This document shows positions 10,128 through 20,067 of a DNA stretch of 64,000 nt, piece by piece. Within the stretch, counting starts at the first letter, position 1. Each line of letters begins with the position of its first letter. The notes beneath the pieces were generated by a model. The model was not told the origin of the DNA, did not search any database, and was given only the letters and a program-made list of their open reading frames with translations. The stretch is from Burkholderiales bacterium. GTDB lineage: Bacteria; Pseudomonadota; Gammaproteobacteria; Burkholderiales; Burkholderiaceae_E. The stretch covers positions 26,280-90,279 of the forward strand of contig JAPOKJ010000008.1 in assembly GCA_029977705.1 (NCBI GenBank), given 5' to 3'. Position numbers and translations under genes: made by a program.

Positions 10128-11293
10128 GTTCGGCGCGCAGGCCGGAGCCAGTGCCGATGGGGCGATTCCTGCAGCGACAGATCGAAACCCTTTGGTTCAA
10201 CAAGCCGGCCGGCGTCTTCGGGCGCAGCCTGGCAGCCCTGCTCCATCCTTTGGCAACCCTGGCCGGACCGCGCATCGAGCGCGTCCAGTCGCAGCGTCGC
10301 AGGCAGGCGCCACCCCTGCCCCTGGTGGTGGTGGGCAACCTGCTGGCGGGCGGTGCCGGCAAGACGCCGGTGACCCTGGCCCTGGCCCTTCAGCTTCGCG
10401 ATGCCGGCTGGCGTACCGGCCTGCTGAGCAGCGGTTATGGCTCGCCCGCCTACCGGCACAAGGGCCGGGCGAGCGTGCTCGGACCGCGCAGTCCGGCCGC
10501 CGCGGTGGGTGATGAAGCCGCGCTGCTGGCGCGTCGCACCGGGCTGCCGGTGGCCAGCGGCGGCGCCCGGCGGCGGGCACTCGAGGCCCTGCTCGAGGCC
10601 CACCCCGGACTGCAGGTCGTGTTGTCAGACGATGGGCTGCAGCATGCGGCCCTGCCGCGCAGTATCGAATTGTGCGTGCTCGATGCACGCGGCTTCGGCA
10701 ATGGCCGGGTGCTCCCGGCCGGTCCCCTGCGCGAGCCTGTCGCCGGCCTGGCCCGGGTCGATGCGCTGATCCTGCACGAACTCGCGGACTCGCCGGAGCT
10801 GGAGCAGGCCCTGCGCCAGGCACTGGCCGATCAGCCCGGCGCACTGGCCGAGGTCCTGGCCAAACCCCGTTTCAGGATGGGTCACGGACCGACACGGTTC
10901 ATGGCCCTGCGCGACTGGCGCAAGGCCGGTGCTGCCCTGGACCCTGCGCTCGGCCTGGATGCCGCCGGCCTGCTGGCGCTTGCCGCTGGCCGCCCGATCG
11001 GGGCACTGGCTGCAACCGCCACGCCGGAGCGCTTTTTCAACGGACTTCGGCAAGCCGGCCTGGAGGTTCGCCCCCATGCCCTGCCCGACCATGCCCCGCT
11101 GGGCGAGCGGCAATTGCGTGGCGTCGAGGAGCCCTTCATCGTGATGACCGAGAAGGACGCCGTAAAATGGCCCTCCGGGCGTGCCCAGCGCGCCTACGTG
11201 GCGGTACGCCAGCCCGAGCTGGACGAGCGCCTGCTTCCCTGGCTGCTGCAACACTGGTGCGGACATGATGACGATCGACTCCCGACTGCTTGA
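10124..11293 (+). CDS. lpxK: Tetraacyldisaccharide 4'-kinase LpxK
   Basis: Inner-membrane-associated kinase that phosphorylates the 4' position of the lipid A disaccharide precursor. It has 389 aa, longer than E. coli LpxK (328) through loop insertions and the C-terminus. The N-terminal WFNKPAGVFGRSLAALLHP-type membrane-binding segment is followed by the P-loop VVGNLLAGGAGKTP (about 67-80) and the conserved SDDGLQH motif (about 167-173). The TTG start at 10124 overlaps the exbD stop; an internal ATG at 10157 is the alternative. The 3' end overlaps the Trm112-like gene by 29 bp. Confidence 0.95.
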   Translation: MSSARRPEPVPMGRFLQRQIETLWFNKPAGVFGRSLAALLHPLATLAGPRIERVQSQRRRQAPPLPLVVVGNLLAGGAGKTPVTLALALQLRDAGWRTGLLSSGYGSPAYRHKGRASVLGPRSPAAAVGDEAALLARRTGLPVASGGARRRALEALLEAHPGLQVVLSDDGLQHAALPRSIELCVLDARGFGNGRVLPAGPLREPVAGLARVDALILHELADSPELEQALRQALADQPGALAEVLAKPRFRMGHGPTRFMALRDWRKAGAALDPALGLDAAGLLALAAGRPIGALAATATPERFFNGLRQAGLEVRPHALPDHAPLGERQLRGVEEPFIVMTEKDAVKWPSGRAQRAYVAVRQPELDERLLPWLLQHWCGHDDDRLPTA

Positions 11294-11471
11294 CACCCTG
11301 GTGTGCCCGATCTGCAAGGTCCCCCTCAAGACTTCCCGCGGCGGCGAGGCCGAGGCGGCCTTGCCCGAAGGGGTGGAGGCCGAACTGGTGTGCCCGGCCG
11401 ATCGCCTGGCCTTCCCGATCAAGGACGGCATTGCAAGAATGCTCGTCGATGAAGCCCGCAGCCTGGCCTGA
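11265..11471 (+). CDS. Trm112 family (YcaR-like) small protein
   Basis: 68-aa protein beginning MMTIDSRLLDTLVCPICKVP, with a CPIC pair near the N-terminus and a second conserved block (ELVCPADRLAFPIKDGIARML). Trm112-domain proteins are small zinc-ribbon-like or degenerate partners; in proteobacteria they sit between lpxK and kdsB, as here, with unclear biochemical role. The start is set within the 3' end of lpxK because a longer upstream frame is merely lpxK read out of frame. The second ATG at 11268 is equally possible. Confidence 0.9.
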   Translation: MMTIDSRLLDTLVCPICKVPLKTSRGGEAEAALPEGVEAELVCPADRLAFPIKDGIARMLVDEARSLA

Positions 11472-11480
11472 GGTCCGGCC

Positions 11481-12957
<1,477 letters not shown>

Positions 12958-13101
12958 GCCCGCATCAACGCACTGCAACAATTCCCCCGATGCGGGGCGG
13001 CGGGCCACAGCCTGAATGACCTGCGATCGAATCCCGCCTCGCTGAAGTAGAATCGCGGGGTTTTTCTCTTTCTTATAAGACCCATCCTGGAGGATTCAAC
13101 A

Positions 13102-15657
13102 ATGACTGGAGTCGCATCAAGCGCCATTTGGCTCGCCTTGATCTGCGGCGTTCTGGCCGTGGTCTACGGGCTCTTTACGAGCAAGTCGATCCTGAGCCTG
13201 GACGCCGGCAATGCGCGCATGCAGGAGATCGCAGCCGCGATCCAGACCGGCGCCAAGGCCTATCTGTCCAAGCAGTACCGCACCATCACCATCGTGGGCG
13301 TCATCCTGTTCATCGTGATCGCCATCGTGCCCGGCCTGGGCACCATGACCGCGATCGGTTTTGCCATCGGTGCCATCCTCTCCGGTCTGGCCGGTTTCAT
13401 CGGCATGAACGTGTCAGTGCGCGCCAATGTGCGCACTACCCAGGCCGCCACGCGCGGCCTGAACGAGGCCCTGCAGGTCGCCTTCAAGGGCGGCGCCGTC
13501 ACCGGCATGCTGGTGGTGGGTCTGGGCCTGCTGGGCGTGACGCTGTTCTTCTGGGTGCTGGTGGGCTCCGCCCCCCTCGGCCTGGGCAAGACGGTGTCTC
13601 TGCATGACGTCATCAAGCCCCTCATCGGACTGGCCTTCGGCTCGTCGCTGATCTCGATCTTCGCGCGTCTGGGCGGCGGCATCTTCACCAAGGGCGCCGA
13701 CGTCGGCGCCGACCTGGTGGGCAAGGTTGAAGCCGGCATCCCCGAAGACGATCCCCGCAATCCTGCGGTGATCGCCGACAACGTCGGTGACAACGTCGGC
13801 GACTGCGCCGGCATGGCGGCCGACCTGTTCGAGACCTATGCCGTGACCCTGATCGCGACCATGCTGCTGGGCGCGCTGATGGTCAAGGGCGCCGAAATGC
13901 AGGGCGTGGTGTACCCGCTGGCCCTGGGCGGCATCTCGATCATCGCCTCGATCTTCGGCACCTACTTCGTGAAGGCCTCGCCCGGCATGACCAACGTCAT
14001 GCCCGCGCTGTACCGCGGCCTGATCGTCGCCGGCGTGCTGGCCACGATCGCCTCGTACTTCGTCACCGGCTGGGTGTTCGGCTCGGGGGCCATCGGCGGC
14101 ACCGACCTGAGCGTCAACAAGCTGTTCGGCTGCGTGCTGGTCGGCATGGTGCTCACCGGCGCGATCGTCTGGGTCACCGAGTACTACACCGGCACCCAGT
14201 ACCATCCGGTCAAGTATGTGGCCCAGGCCTCGACCACGGGCCATGCCACCAACATCATCGCCGGTATCGCGGTGTCGATGAAGTCGACCGCCTACCCGGT
14301 GCTGCTGGTGTGCGCGGCCATCCTGGCCGCCTTCAACCTGGCTGGCCTGTATGGCATTGCCACCGCTGCCACCGCCATGCTGTCGATGGCCGGCATCATC
14401 GTGGCCCTGGACGCCTACGGTCCGATCACCGACAACGCCGGTGGCATTGCCGAGATGTCCGAGTTGCCTGATTCGGTGCGCAACATCACCGACCCGCTCG
14501 ACGCCGTGGGCAACACCACCAAGGCCGTGACCAAGGGCTACGCCATTGGTTCTGCCGGTCTGGCTGCCCTGGTGCTGTTCGCGGACTACACCCATGCGCT
14601 GGAGGGCGTGGGCCTGAGCACCGCCTTCGACCTGTCTGACCACAAGGTCATCGTCGGCCTGTTCATCGGCGGCCTGATCCCCTTCCTGTTCGCCGCCATG
14701 GCGATGGAAGCGGTGGGCCGTGCGGCCGGTTCGGTCGTCGAGGAAGTGCGTCGCCAGTTCCGCGAGATCAAGGGCATCATGGAAGGCACCGCCAAGCCGG
14801 ATTACTCCCGTGCCGTGGGCCTGCTGACCACCGCCGCGATCAAGGAAATGATGATCCCCTCGATCCTGCCGGTGATCATCCCGATCCTGGTGGCGGTCTT
14901 CCTGGGCCCGGCAGCCGTCGGCGGCATGCTGATGGGCACCATCGTGACCGGCCTGTTCGTGGCCATCTCGATGTGTACCGGTGGCGGTGCCTGGGACAAT
15001 GCCAAGAAGTACATCGAGGAAGGTCATCATGGTGGCAAGGGTTCGGATGCCCACAAGGCAGCCGTGACCGGTGACACCGTCGGCGACCCGTACAAGGACA
15101 CCGCCGGCCCCGCCGTCAACCCGCTGATCAAGATCATCAACATCGTCGCCATCCTGCTCGTGCCGGTCATGGGCTCGATCCACGGTGGCAAGCCCGGCGC
15201 TGCGGCCCATGGCGCCGCTCCGGCGGCGGCCAGCGCAGCGGCTTCGGCTTCGGCCGCGGCCGCTGCCGCCCCTGCTGCCGCACCGGCTGCGGCTGCCGAG
15301 GTCGACAAGGCGCCCGAAGTGCTCAAGGGTGCCGGTTTCCCGGAAAGTGTCAGCCTGTATTTCGACGCTGGCAAGGCTGACATGCCGGCCGACGCCACCG
15401 CGCAGCTGGCCAAGGTGGTCGAATGGGCCAAATCCGGCCCCAACACCAAGGTGGGCCTGTCCGGCTACCACGACACCACCGGTGATCCGAAAGCCAATGC
15501 CGAACTGGCCAAGAACCGTGCCCGCGCCGCCCGCGAAGCCCTGGTCAAGGCCGGTGTTCCGGAAGACCGCATGATCATGGTCAAGCCGGTCTCGATGGCC
15601 GCCGGTGGCGCGGATGACAAGCAGGCCCGTCGCGTCGACGTCTACCCTGCACAATAA
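13102..15657 (+). CDS. hppA: H+-translocating inorganic pyrophosphatase with C-terminal OmpA-like domain
   Basis: Integral membrane pump that couples pyrophosphate hydrolysis to proton export. Residues 1 to about 690 are a complete multi-helix H+-PPase. They include the catalytic segment [11 protein letters not shown] and the [16 protein letters not shown] run (about 210-240), and the late [19 protein letters not shown] motif. GNTTKA near residue 475 carries the Lys that marks the K+-independent class. After an Ala-rich linker (about 693-733) comes a roughly 118-residue OmpA/MotB-like domain: FDAGKADMP, the GYHDTTGD segment and [16 protein letters not shown], retaining the Asp and Arg expected to bind peptidoglycan. 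H+-PPases normally end after the pump, so the fusion is unusual. It is single-gene, with its own leader and terminator. A ribosome-binding site (GGAGGA) precedes the ATG. Confidence 0.95.
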   Translation: MTGVASSAIWLALICGVLAVVYGLFTSKSILSLDAGNARMQEIAAAIQTGAKAYLSKQYRTITIVGVILFIVIAIVPGLGTMTAIGFAIGAILSGLAGFIGMNVSVRANVRTTQAATRGLNEALQVAFKGGAVTGMLVVGLGLLGVTLFFWVLVGSAPLGLGKTVSLHDVIKPLIGLAFGSSLISIFARLGGGIFTKGADVGADLVGKVEAGIPEDDPRNPAVIADNVGDNVGDCAGMAADLFETYAVTLIATMLLGALMVKGAEMQGVVYPLALGGISIIASIFGTYFVKASPGMTNVMPALYRGLIVAGVLATIASYFVTGWVFGSGAIGGTDLSVNKLFGCVLVGMVLTGAIVWVTEYYTGTQYHPVKYVAQASTTGHATNIIAGIAVSMKSTAYPVLLVCAAILAAFNLAGLYGIATAATAMLSMAGIIVALDAYGPITDNAGGIAEMSELPDSVRNITDPLDAVGNTTKAVTKGYAIGSAGLAALVLFADYTHALEGVGLSTAFDLSDHKVIVGLFIGGLIPFLFAAMAMEAVGRAAGSVVEEVRRQFREIKGIMEGTAKPDYSRAVGLLTTAAIKEMMIPSILPVIIPILVAVFLGPAAVGGMLMGTIVTGLFVAISMCTGGGAWDNAKKYIEEGHHGGKGSDAHKAAVTGDTVGDPYKDTAGPAVNPLIKIINIVAILLVPVMGSIHGGKPGAAAHGAAPAAASAAASASAAAAAAPAAAPAAAAEVDKAPEVLKGAGFPESVSLYFDAGKADMPADATAQLAKVVEWAKSGPNTKVGLSGYHDTTGDPKANAELAKNRARAAREALVKAGVPEDRMIMVKPVSMAAGGADDKQARRVDVYPAQ

Positions 15658-15680
15658 TCCGTCCCGACCGGGGCACAATG

Positions 15681-15708
15681 AAGGGGTGTCCAAGGGCACC
15701 CCTTTTTC
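15681..15708 (+). terminator. Intrinsic terminator of hppA
   Basis: AAGGGGTG (15681-15688) pairs with CACCCCTT (15697-15704), followed by a T-tract (TTTTTC). It lies 24 bp after the hppA stop. Confidence 0.88.
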
Positions 15709-15774
15709 TTGGCGCTCCGGCACTGCCGACGCCTGTCCCCACCCTTCATCCATCCATCATCAAGGACTGACAAC

Positions 15775-16539
15775 ATGCAAATCAAGGACGCAGTCACGCT
15801 CGTGACCGGCGGTGCTTCCGGACTAGGAGGCGCCACCACGGAAATGATCGTCCAGAACGGCGGCAAGGTGCTGATCGCCGACCTGAACGAGGCCCTGGGC
15901 AATGAAATGGTGGCCAAGCTGGGCGCCAATGCCCGCTTCGTCAAGTGCGACGTCGCATCGGAAGCCGACGGCCAGAAGGCCGTCGCTGAAGCCCTGAAAA
16001 TGGGCACCCTGGTCGGTTGCATCAACTGCGCCGGCATCGGTGGTGCACAAAAGACCGTGGGCAAGGATGGCCCGGCCGACCTGGAGAAATTCAAGAAGGT
16101 GGTCAACGTCAACCTGTTCGGCACCTTCAACATGATCCGTCTGGCTGCCCATGCCATGACCCAGAACACGCCCAACGAGGACGGTGAGCGCGGCGTGATC
16201 GTCAACACCGCATCGGTCGCCGCCTTTGACGGCCAGATCGGCCAGGCCGCCTACTCGGCCTCCAAGGGGGGCATCGTCGGCATGACCCTGCCGATCGCCC
16301 GTGACCTCGCCCGCGACGGCATCCGCGTCGTGACCATCGCCCCCGGCCTGTTCCTGACCCCGCTGCTCAAGGGTCTGCCGCAGGAGGCGCAAGACTCGCT
16401 CGGCCGCCAGGTGCCCTTCCCCCCGCGCCTGGGCCGCCCCAACGAGTATGCGATCCTGGTCAAGCAGATCATGACCAACCCGATGCTCAATGGCGAAACC
16501 ATCCGTCTGGATGGCGCCATCCGGATGGCTCCGAAGTAA
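15775..16539 (+). CDS. Short-chain dehydrogenase, 3-hydroxyacyl-CoA dehydrogenase type II-like
   Basis: 254-aa classical SDR with N-terminal NAD-binding motif [12 protein letters not shown] (about 11-22), an NCAG-type motif (INCAGIGG), catalytic Ser in [10 protein letters not shown] and the YSASKGG active-site Tyr/Lys. The sequence layout, including the [17 protein letters not shown] stretch and a tail ending in GAIRMAPK, matches the type-2 3-hydroxyacyl-CoA dehydrogenase (HSD17B10-like) group that oxidises short-chain 3-hydroxyacyl-CoAs. The start at 15775 fits the family N-terminus ([13 protein letters not shown]) and has AAGGAC upstream; a longer upstream frame runs through the hppA terminator and is rejected. 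Confidence 0.88.
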   Translation: MQIKDAVTLVTGGASGLGGATTEMIVQNGGKVLIADLNEALGNEMVAKLGANARFVKCDVASEADGQKAVAEALKMGTLVGCINCAGIGGAQKTVGKDGPADLEKFKKVVNVNLFGTFNMIRLAAHAMTQNTPNEDGERGVIVNTASVAAFDGQIGQAAYSASKGGIVGMTLPIARDLARDGIRVVTIAPGLFLTPLLKGLPQEAQDSLGRQVPFPPRLGRPNEYAILVKQIMTNPMLNGETIRLDGAIRMAPK

Positions 16540-16569
16540 GCCCGCAACGACCCGACACCGGCCCGCCAG

Positions 16570-16618
16570 GGGGTGACAAGATCACGCCTGCCGGGTCCGT
16601 GTCACCCCGATGTCGTGG
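16570..16618. repeat. Inverted repeat upstream of the XRE regulator
   Basis: Perfect 9-base arms GGGGTGACA (16570-16578) and TGTCACCCC (16610-16618) with a 31-bp spacer, about 50 bp before the start of an XRE-type regulator. It could be an operator pair for that regulator, or a hairpin ending the upstream dehydrogenase transcript; no T-tract follows, which disfavours the latter. Confidence 0.4.
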
Positions 16619-16669
16619 CGCCCCGAACCGATTCCGCCCAAGATTGTGACTGGTGAACAAGGAGTCGAC

Positions 16670-17167
16670 GTGCTGATCCAGAAACTCAGATTGCGGAAAG
16701 GCTGGTCGCAGGAGCAACTGGCCGAATTGAGTGGCCTGAGCGTGCGCACCATCCAGCGCATCGAGCAAGGCCACAAGGCCAGCGCGGAAACCCTGAAATC
16801 ACTGGCATCGGTCTTTGAGACCGATTTTTCCAGTCTTCAAGCGGAGTCCGACATGAACCCATCCCTTCCTGCCCGGGGCATTGCCAACGATGAGGCCCTG
16901 GCCCTGCGCCAAGTGCGACGCATCCGGGGCTTTTACAAGCACCTGATGATCTACGTGCTGGTGATCGGAGGCCTGTGCATCTATGGGCTGCTCATCCAGC
17001 CGCTCACCGGCCGCACCAGCCATGCCGCCTGGTGGCCCCTGTGGCCCGCCTTCGGCTGGGGCATCGGCCTGCTCGCCCATGGGCTGAGCGCCTTCGAGAC
17101 CCTGCCCTTCCTTGGCGCCGACTGGGAAAAGCGCCAGGTCGAAAAGCGCCTGGGACGCAAACTCTGA
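16670..17167 (+). CDS. XRE-family helix-turn-helix protein with C-terminal 2TM domain
   Basis: 165-aa protein combining a Cro/C1-type HTH at about residues 3-55 (KGWSQEQLAELSGLSVRTIQ is the DNA-reading region) and a 2TM-type membrane domain with hydrophobic segments MIYVLVIGGLCIYGLLI (about 92-108) and a second around 125-140. The linker includes IANDEALALRQVRRIRGFYKHL, the usual lead-in to a 2TM domain. The GTG at 16670 is chosen because AAGGAG lies five bases upstream and the product then starts as relatives do. It is probably a membrane-anchored regulator; target unknown. Confidence 0.82.
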   Translation: MLIQKLRLRKGWSQEQLAELSGLSVRTIQRIEQGHKASAETLKSLASVFETDFSSLQAESDMNPSLPARGIANDEALALRQVRRIRGFYKHLMIYVLVIGGLCIYGLLIQPLTGRTSHAAWWPLWPAFGWGIGLLAHGLSAFETLPFLGADWEKRQVEKRLGRKL

Positions 17168-17235
17168 GGGCGCGGCGTTTTACAATGGGGGATGCGACAT
17201 GATGTTCGCGTCGCTTCGCGCGGCCCGCGGCGGAT

Positions 17236-17279
17236 TTGCCCTTCCCCGGCCTTGCCCTTCCCCGGCCTTGCCCTTCCCC
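17236..17279 (+). repeat. 16-bp tandem repeat, 2.75 copies
   Basis: The unit TTGCCCTTCCCCGGCC occurs at 17236-17251 and 17252-17267, and its first 12 bases at 17268-17279, identical throughout. It lies in the short gap between the XRE and DUF442 genes. No role is evident; it is a candidate for copy-number variation between strains. Confidence 0.75.
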
Positions 17280-17301
17280 TTTTTGACCGGCCCAGACTCC
17301 C

Positions 17302-17652
17302 ATGACCACGCCCAGCTTTCCGATCGCTCCCGTCAACAGTGGCTTTGCCACCTGCCCGCAACTGACCCCTGAGCACATGGCCGAAGTCAAGGCCCTGGGC
17401 TTCAAGTCGGTGATCAACAGCCGACCCGATGGCGAGGGCGGTCCAGAGCAGCCGCTCAATGCCGCGGTCGAAGCCGCTGCCCGAGCACTGGGGCTGGACT
17501 ATGCCTACATCCCGATCCCTTCGGCCAGCCAGACCGATGCGGATATTCTTGCCATGAAGGCCGCCATCGGCCGCATGCCGCAGCCGGTCCTCGGCTTTTG
17601 CCGCAGCGGCGCGCGCATCAAGCGCCTATACGACCTGGCGCAATCGCGCTGA
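17302..17652 (+). CDS. DUF442 / TIGR01244-type phosphatase-like sulfurtransferase
   Basis: 116-aa protein of the DUF442 group, related to tyrosine-phosphatase/rhodanese folds and often fused to or near ETHE1/Blh-type sulfur dioxygenases. The N-terminal block (CPQLTPEHMAEVKALGFKSV) and INSRPDGEG are typical. The active-site loop FCRSGARI carries the Cys-x5-Arg pattern. No sulfur dioxygenase lies adjacent. The KTSC gene starts five bases after its stop, so the pair is probably co-transcribed. Substrate unknown. Confidence 0.82.
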   Translation: MTTPSFPIAPVNSGFATCPQLTPEHMAEVKALGFKSVINSRPDGEGGPEQPLNAAVEAAARALGLDYAYIPIPSASQTDADILAMKAAIGRMPQPVLGFCRSGARIKRLYDLAQSR

Positions 17653-17657
17653 GCGCC

Positions 17658-17975
17658 ATGGAGCGGCGTCCCCTCAAGGGCGGTCGCCTCATCGAAGGCG
17701 GCTATGACCAGGCCGATCGCATCCTTGAGATCGTCTTTGCCGACCTGAGCGTGCGCCGCTTCAGCGCCGTGCCGCTCGAGGTCTGGAAACGGCTGCAGGC
17801 CGCACCCAATGCAGCGGTGTACTACGAGGACCGCATCCAGGATGAATATCCCTGGAGCCAGGCGCCCAAATTGAGCGCCCGTCCCGCGTCTGCATCCGCA
17901 GCCGCAGACGACCGCACGGGATCGGCCAAGGCAAGGCTCGATGCGCTGTTCGGCAAGCCTGACGAGCCCGCCTGA
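17658..17975 (+). CDS. KTSC-domain protein
   Basis: 105-aa protein. Residues about 10-60 follow the KTSC pattern (GGYDQADRILEIVFADLSVRRFSAVPLEVWKRL.AAPN split over one small domain), followed by YYEDRIQDEYPW and a low-complexity Ala/Ser-rich tail ending in RLDALFGKPDEPA. KTSC domains occur in small proteins and beside lysyl-tRNA synthetase fusions; their function is not established. The ATG at 17658 is chosen just after the DUF442 stop. Confidence 0.75.
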   Translation: MERRPLKGGRLIEGGYDQADRILEIVFADLSVRRFSAVPLEVWKRLQAAPNAAVYYEDRIQDEYPWSQAPKLSARPASASAAADDRTGSAKARLDALFGKPDEPA

Positions 17976-18047
17976 ACGCGCTCAGCTTGGACGCACTGGC
18001 TGCGGGCTTGCTTGCCTGAGTGACTCACACGTGGTATTGAACAGGGC

Positions 18048-18650
18048 ATGACCTCCTCCTGCCTTGCCCACGACGTCCTCAGGCGCGCGCGCCGATCCTC
18101 CCTGCTGCTGCCGCTTTGCAGCCTGCTGGCGCTGGCCAGCCCCGCGGCGCAAGGCGCCACGCCTCCGGCCTGCCCGGCGGTGCTGAATCACGCCCTCAAG
18201 CCGCTCATCGGTGACCAGCCCGAGAGCCTGTGCCAGCATGCCGGCAAGGTGGTGCTGGTGGTCAACACCGCCAGTGCCTGCGGTTTCACGCCGCAGTACG
18301 AAGGGCTGGAAAAGCTCTGGAAGACCTACGCCGCCCGTGGGTTGGTCGTCGTGGGCGTGCCCGCCAATGATTTCGGCCAGCAGGAAAAAGGCAGCAACCA
18401 GGAAATCGCCGCCTTCTGCAAGGCCAACTATGGCGTCAGTTTTCCAATGACCAGCAAGCTGGAGACCCCGCTTCGCCAAAGCCCCTTGTTCGCCGGCCTG
18501 ATCAAGGCCACCGGCCAGGCGCCCCAATGGAACTTCCACAAGTACCTGATCGACCGCAATGGCAAGGTCATCAGCTTTGCCACCAGTGTCGAGCCGGGGG
18601 CCCAGCCCCTGGTCTCGGCGATTGAACAGGCCCTGAAGGCACGTCCCTGA
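18048..18650 (+). CDS. Exported glutathione-peroxidase family protein
   Basis: 200-aa thiol peroxidase that reduces hydroperoxides. An N-terminal signal peptide (basic RRARRSS then LLLPLCSLLALASPAAQGA) sends it to the periplasm, which is unusual for the family. The catalytic centre is NTASACGFTPQYEGL with peroxidatic Cys78; the Gln is in ANDFGQQE and the Trp-Asn pair in QWNFHKYLID, completing the tetrad. A second Cys in FCKANYG may act as the resolving Cys of thioredoxin-dependent enzymes. It ends four bases before earP, so the two are likely co-transcribed although unrelated in function. Confidence 0.92.
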   Translation: MTSSCLAHDVLRRARRSSLLLPLCSLLALASPAAQGATPPACPAVLNHALKPLIGDQPESLCQHAGKVVLVVNTASACGFTPQYEGLEKLWKTYAARGLVVVGVPANDFGQQEKGSNQEIAAFCKANYGVSFPMTSKLETPLRQSPLFAGLIKATGQAPQWNFHKYLIDRNGKVISFATSVEPGAQPLVSAIEQALKARP

Positions 18651-18654
18651 GGCG

Positions 18655-19929
18655 ATGGCCCGCGGCCTGCGCCTGCCCCCGGAGCGGGGCCTGAGCATCG
18701 ACCTGTTCTGCCAGGTCATCGACAACTTCGGAGATGCCGGCGTGTGCTGGCGCCTGGCTCGTCAATTGAGCCGGGAGCATGGCTGCCGGGTGCGCCTGAT
18801 CATCGACCAGCCCGAGGTCCTGGCCCGAATGCTTCCGGCCCTGGCACGACGCCTGCAACGAGGAGGCGCACGCCACCAGAAGCGCCTGCTGCCCTGGCAT
18901 ATAGAGGGCGTCACGATCATCGCCTGGCGGCAGCCCTGCGGACAGGCCAAGTCCGGATCCGGACATTCGGCCCACCCGCTGCGCAAGCTGAAACCGGCCG
19001 ACGCCGTGATCTCGGCCTTCGGCTGCGATCTGCCCGCCGATTATCGTGCGCGCATGCGCGGCCAGCCACGCTTCATGCAGCCGCAGGGCCAGGACGCCGC
19101 AAGCGCCTCCCGCTGGATCAATCTCGAATACCTGAGCGCCGAGCCCTGGGTAGACAGCCATCACCTGTTGACCTCGCCGAAGAACGACGGCCTGCTGCAA
19201 ACCTTTTTCTTTCCCGGTTTCAGTCCGGCCACCGGAGGCCTGCTGCGCGAGCGCGACCTGCTGCAGCGGCGTCAGGCATTCGGTCGCAACCCGGCGGCGC
19301 AAGACCGCCTGGCGCGCGACCTGGGCCTGGCGGACTTGCTGTGCGCCCGGCGCCAGGACCTGCTGCTGGTGTTCGTGTTCTGCTATCGGGATGCGCCGGT
19401 TCAGACCCTGCTCGAGGCCCTGGTCAAAGGCGCGCCCGGGCGACGCATTCACCTGCTGCTGCCCGAAGGCATGACCCTGACGCAGGAACCGGTCTCACCG
19501 GCGCCCGAGCACGCACGGGTGCACCGCATCCCGCCACTGCCGCAGGCCCGCTTCGACGAAGTGCTGTGGTGGTGTGACCTGAGCATCGTGCGCGGGGAGG
19601 ACTCGCTGGTACGGGCCGTTTGGGCCGGACGGCCGATGCTCTGGCAACCCTATCCTCAGGCCGAGGCGGCCCACCTGGACAAGCTGGAGGCCTTCCTGCG
19701 CCTGCGGCCGCAGGCTGAACAGGCACCGGCACGGGCCTGGAACCAGGCACCCGCCGCCCCGCCACTGGCCGAGGCCCTGCGCCCCCTGCTGCAGACCCTG
19801 GGCGAGCCCTGGGTCAGGTCGGGCGAGCCGGCCCTCACGGCGGCGGGTGAAAGGGCCAGCAACCTGGCGGCCCATCAGGATCTGGCCTCGCAGCTGATGC
19901 GGCTGTGGTCGGCCGCTCCGCGTCGCTGA
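18655..19929 (+). CDS. earP: EarP, protein-arginine rhamnosyltransferase for EF-P
   Basis: GT-B-like enzyme that transfers rhamnose from dTDP-rhamnose to Arg32 of elongation factor P, activating it to relieve ribosome stalling at polyproline. It has 424 aa. Family signatures seen: DLFCQVIDNFGDAGVCWRLA near the N-terminus (about 16-35), FFFPGFSPATGGLLRERDL (about 184-202), and the C-terminal RGEDSLVRAVWAGRPMLWQPYPQ region (split) containing the nucleotide-sugar site. It lies immediately upstream of efp, whose acceptor residue is Arg, so enzyme and substrate match. Confidence 0.95.
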   Translation: MARGLRLPPERGLSIDLFCQVIDNFGDAGVCWRLARQLSREHGCRVRLIIDQPEVLARMLPALARRLQRGGARHQKRLLPWHIEGVTIIAWRQPCGQAKSGSGHSAHPLRKLKPADAVISAFGCDLPADYRARMRGQPRFMQPQGQDAASASRWINLEYLSAEPWVDSHHLLTSPKNDGLLQTFFFPGFSPATGGLLRERDLLQRRQAFGRNPAAQDRLARDLGLADLLCARRQDLLLVFVFCYRDAPVQTLLEALVKGAPGRRIHLLLPEGMTLTQEPVSPAPEHARVHRIPPLPQARFDEVLWWCDLSIVRGEDSLVRAVWAGRPMLWQPYPQAEAAHLDKLEAFLRLRPQAEQAPARAWNQAPAAPPLAEALRPLLQTLGEPWVRSGEPALTAAGERASNLAAHQDLASQLMRLWSAAPRR

Positions 19930-19977
19930 ACCGCGCCCTGCGCGCCCGAGCCGCTGGCCTATCGGGCGGGCGCCAGC

Positions 19978-19983
19978 TATAAT
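19978..19983 (+). promoter_or_regulatory. -10 box of the efp promoter
   Basis: Perfect TATAAT at 19978-19983, 85 bp before the efp ATG in a GC-rich context. No convincing -35 is visible at 17 bp (TGGCCT), so strength may depend on activation or on the -10 alone. It allows efp to be transcribed separately from earP. Confidence 0.55.
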
Positions 19984-20067
19984 CGAGGGCTTTGGTCAGT
20001 CGCGGCCTCGTTGCGCCCGCTCCGACCTGAACCCCGAACTGCGACGACGAACTCCCCGGAACCCCCC

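Noticed and set aside
13102..15657. Two separate genes (pyrophosphatase and OmpA-like lipoprotein) wrongly joined
   Set aside because: The frame is continuous through an in-frame Ala-rich linker, with no stop, no internal ribosome-binding site with start, and no signal peptide for a separate OmpA-like protein.
13414..15753. Minus-strand open frame of about 779 codons opposite hppA
   Set aside because: Composition is dominated by His/Asp/Gly repeats with no domain signature, while the plus strand encodes a complete pyrophosphatase.
17236..17279. CRISPR-like repeat array
   Set aside because: Copies are directly adjacent with no spacers and only 16 bp long; this is a simple tandem repeat.
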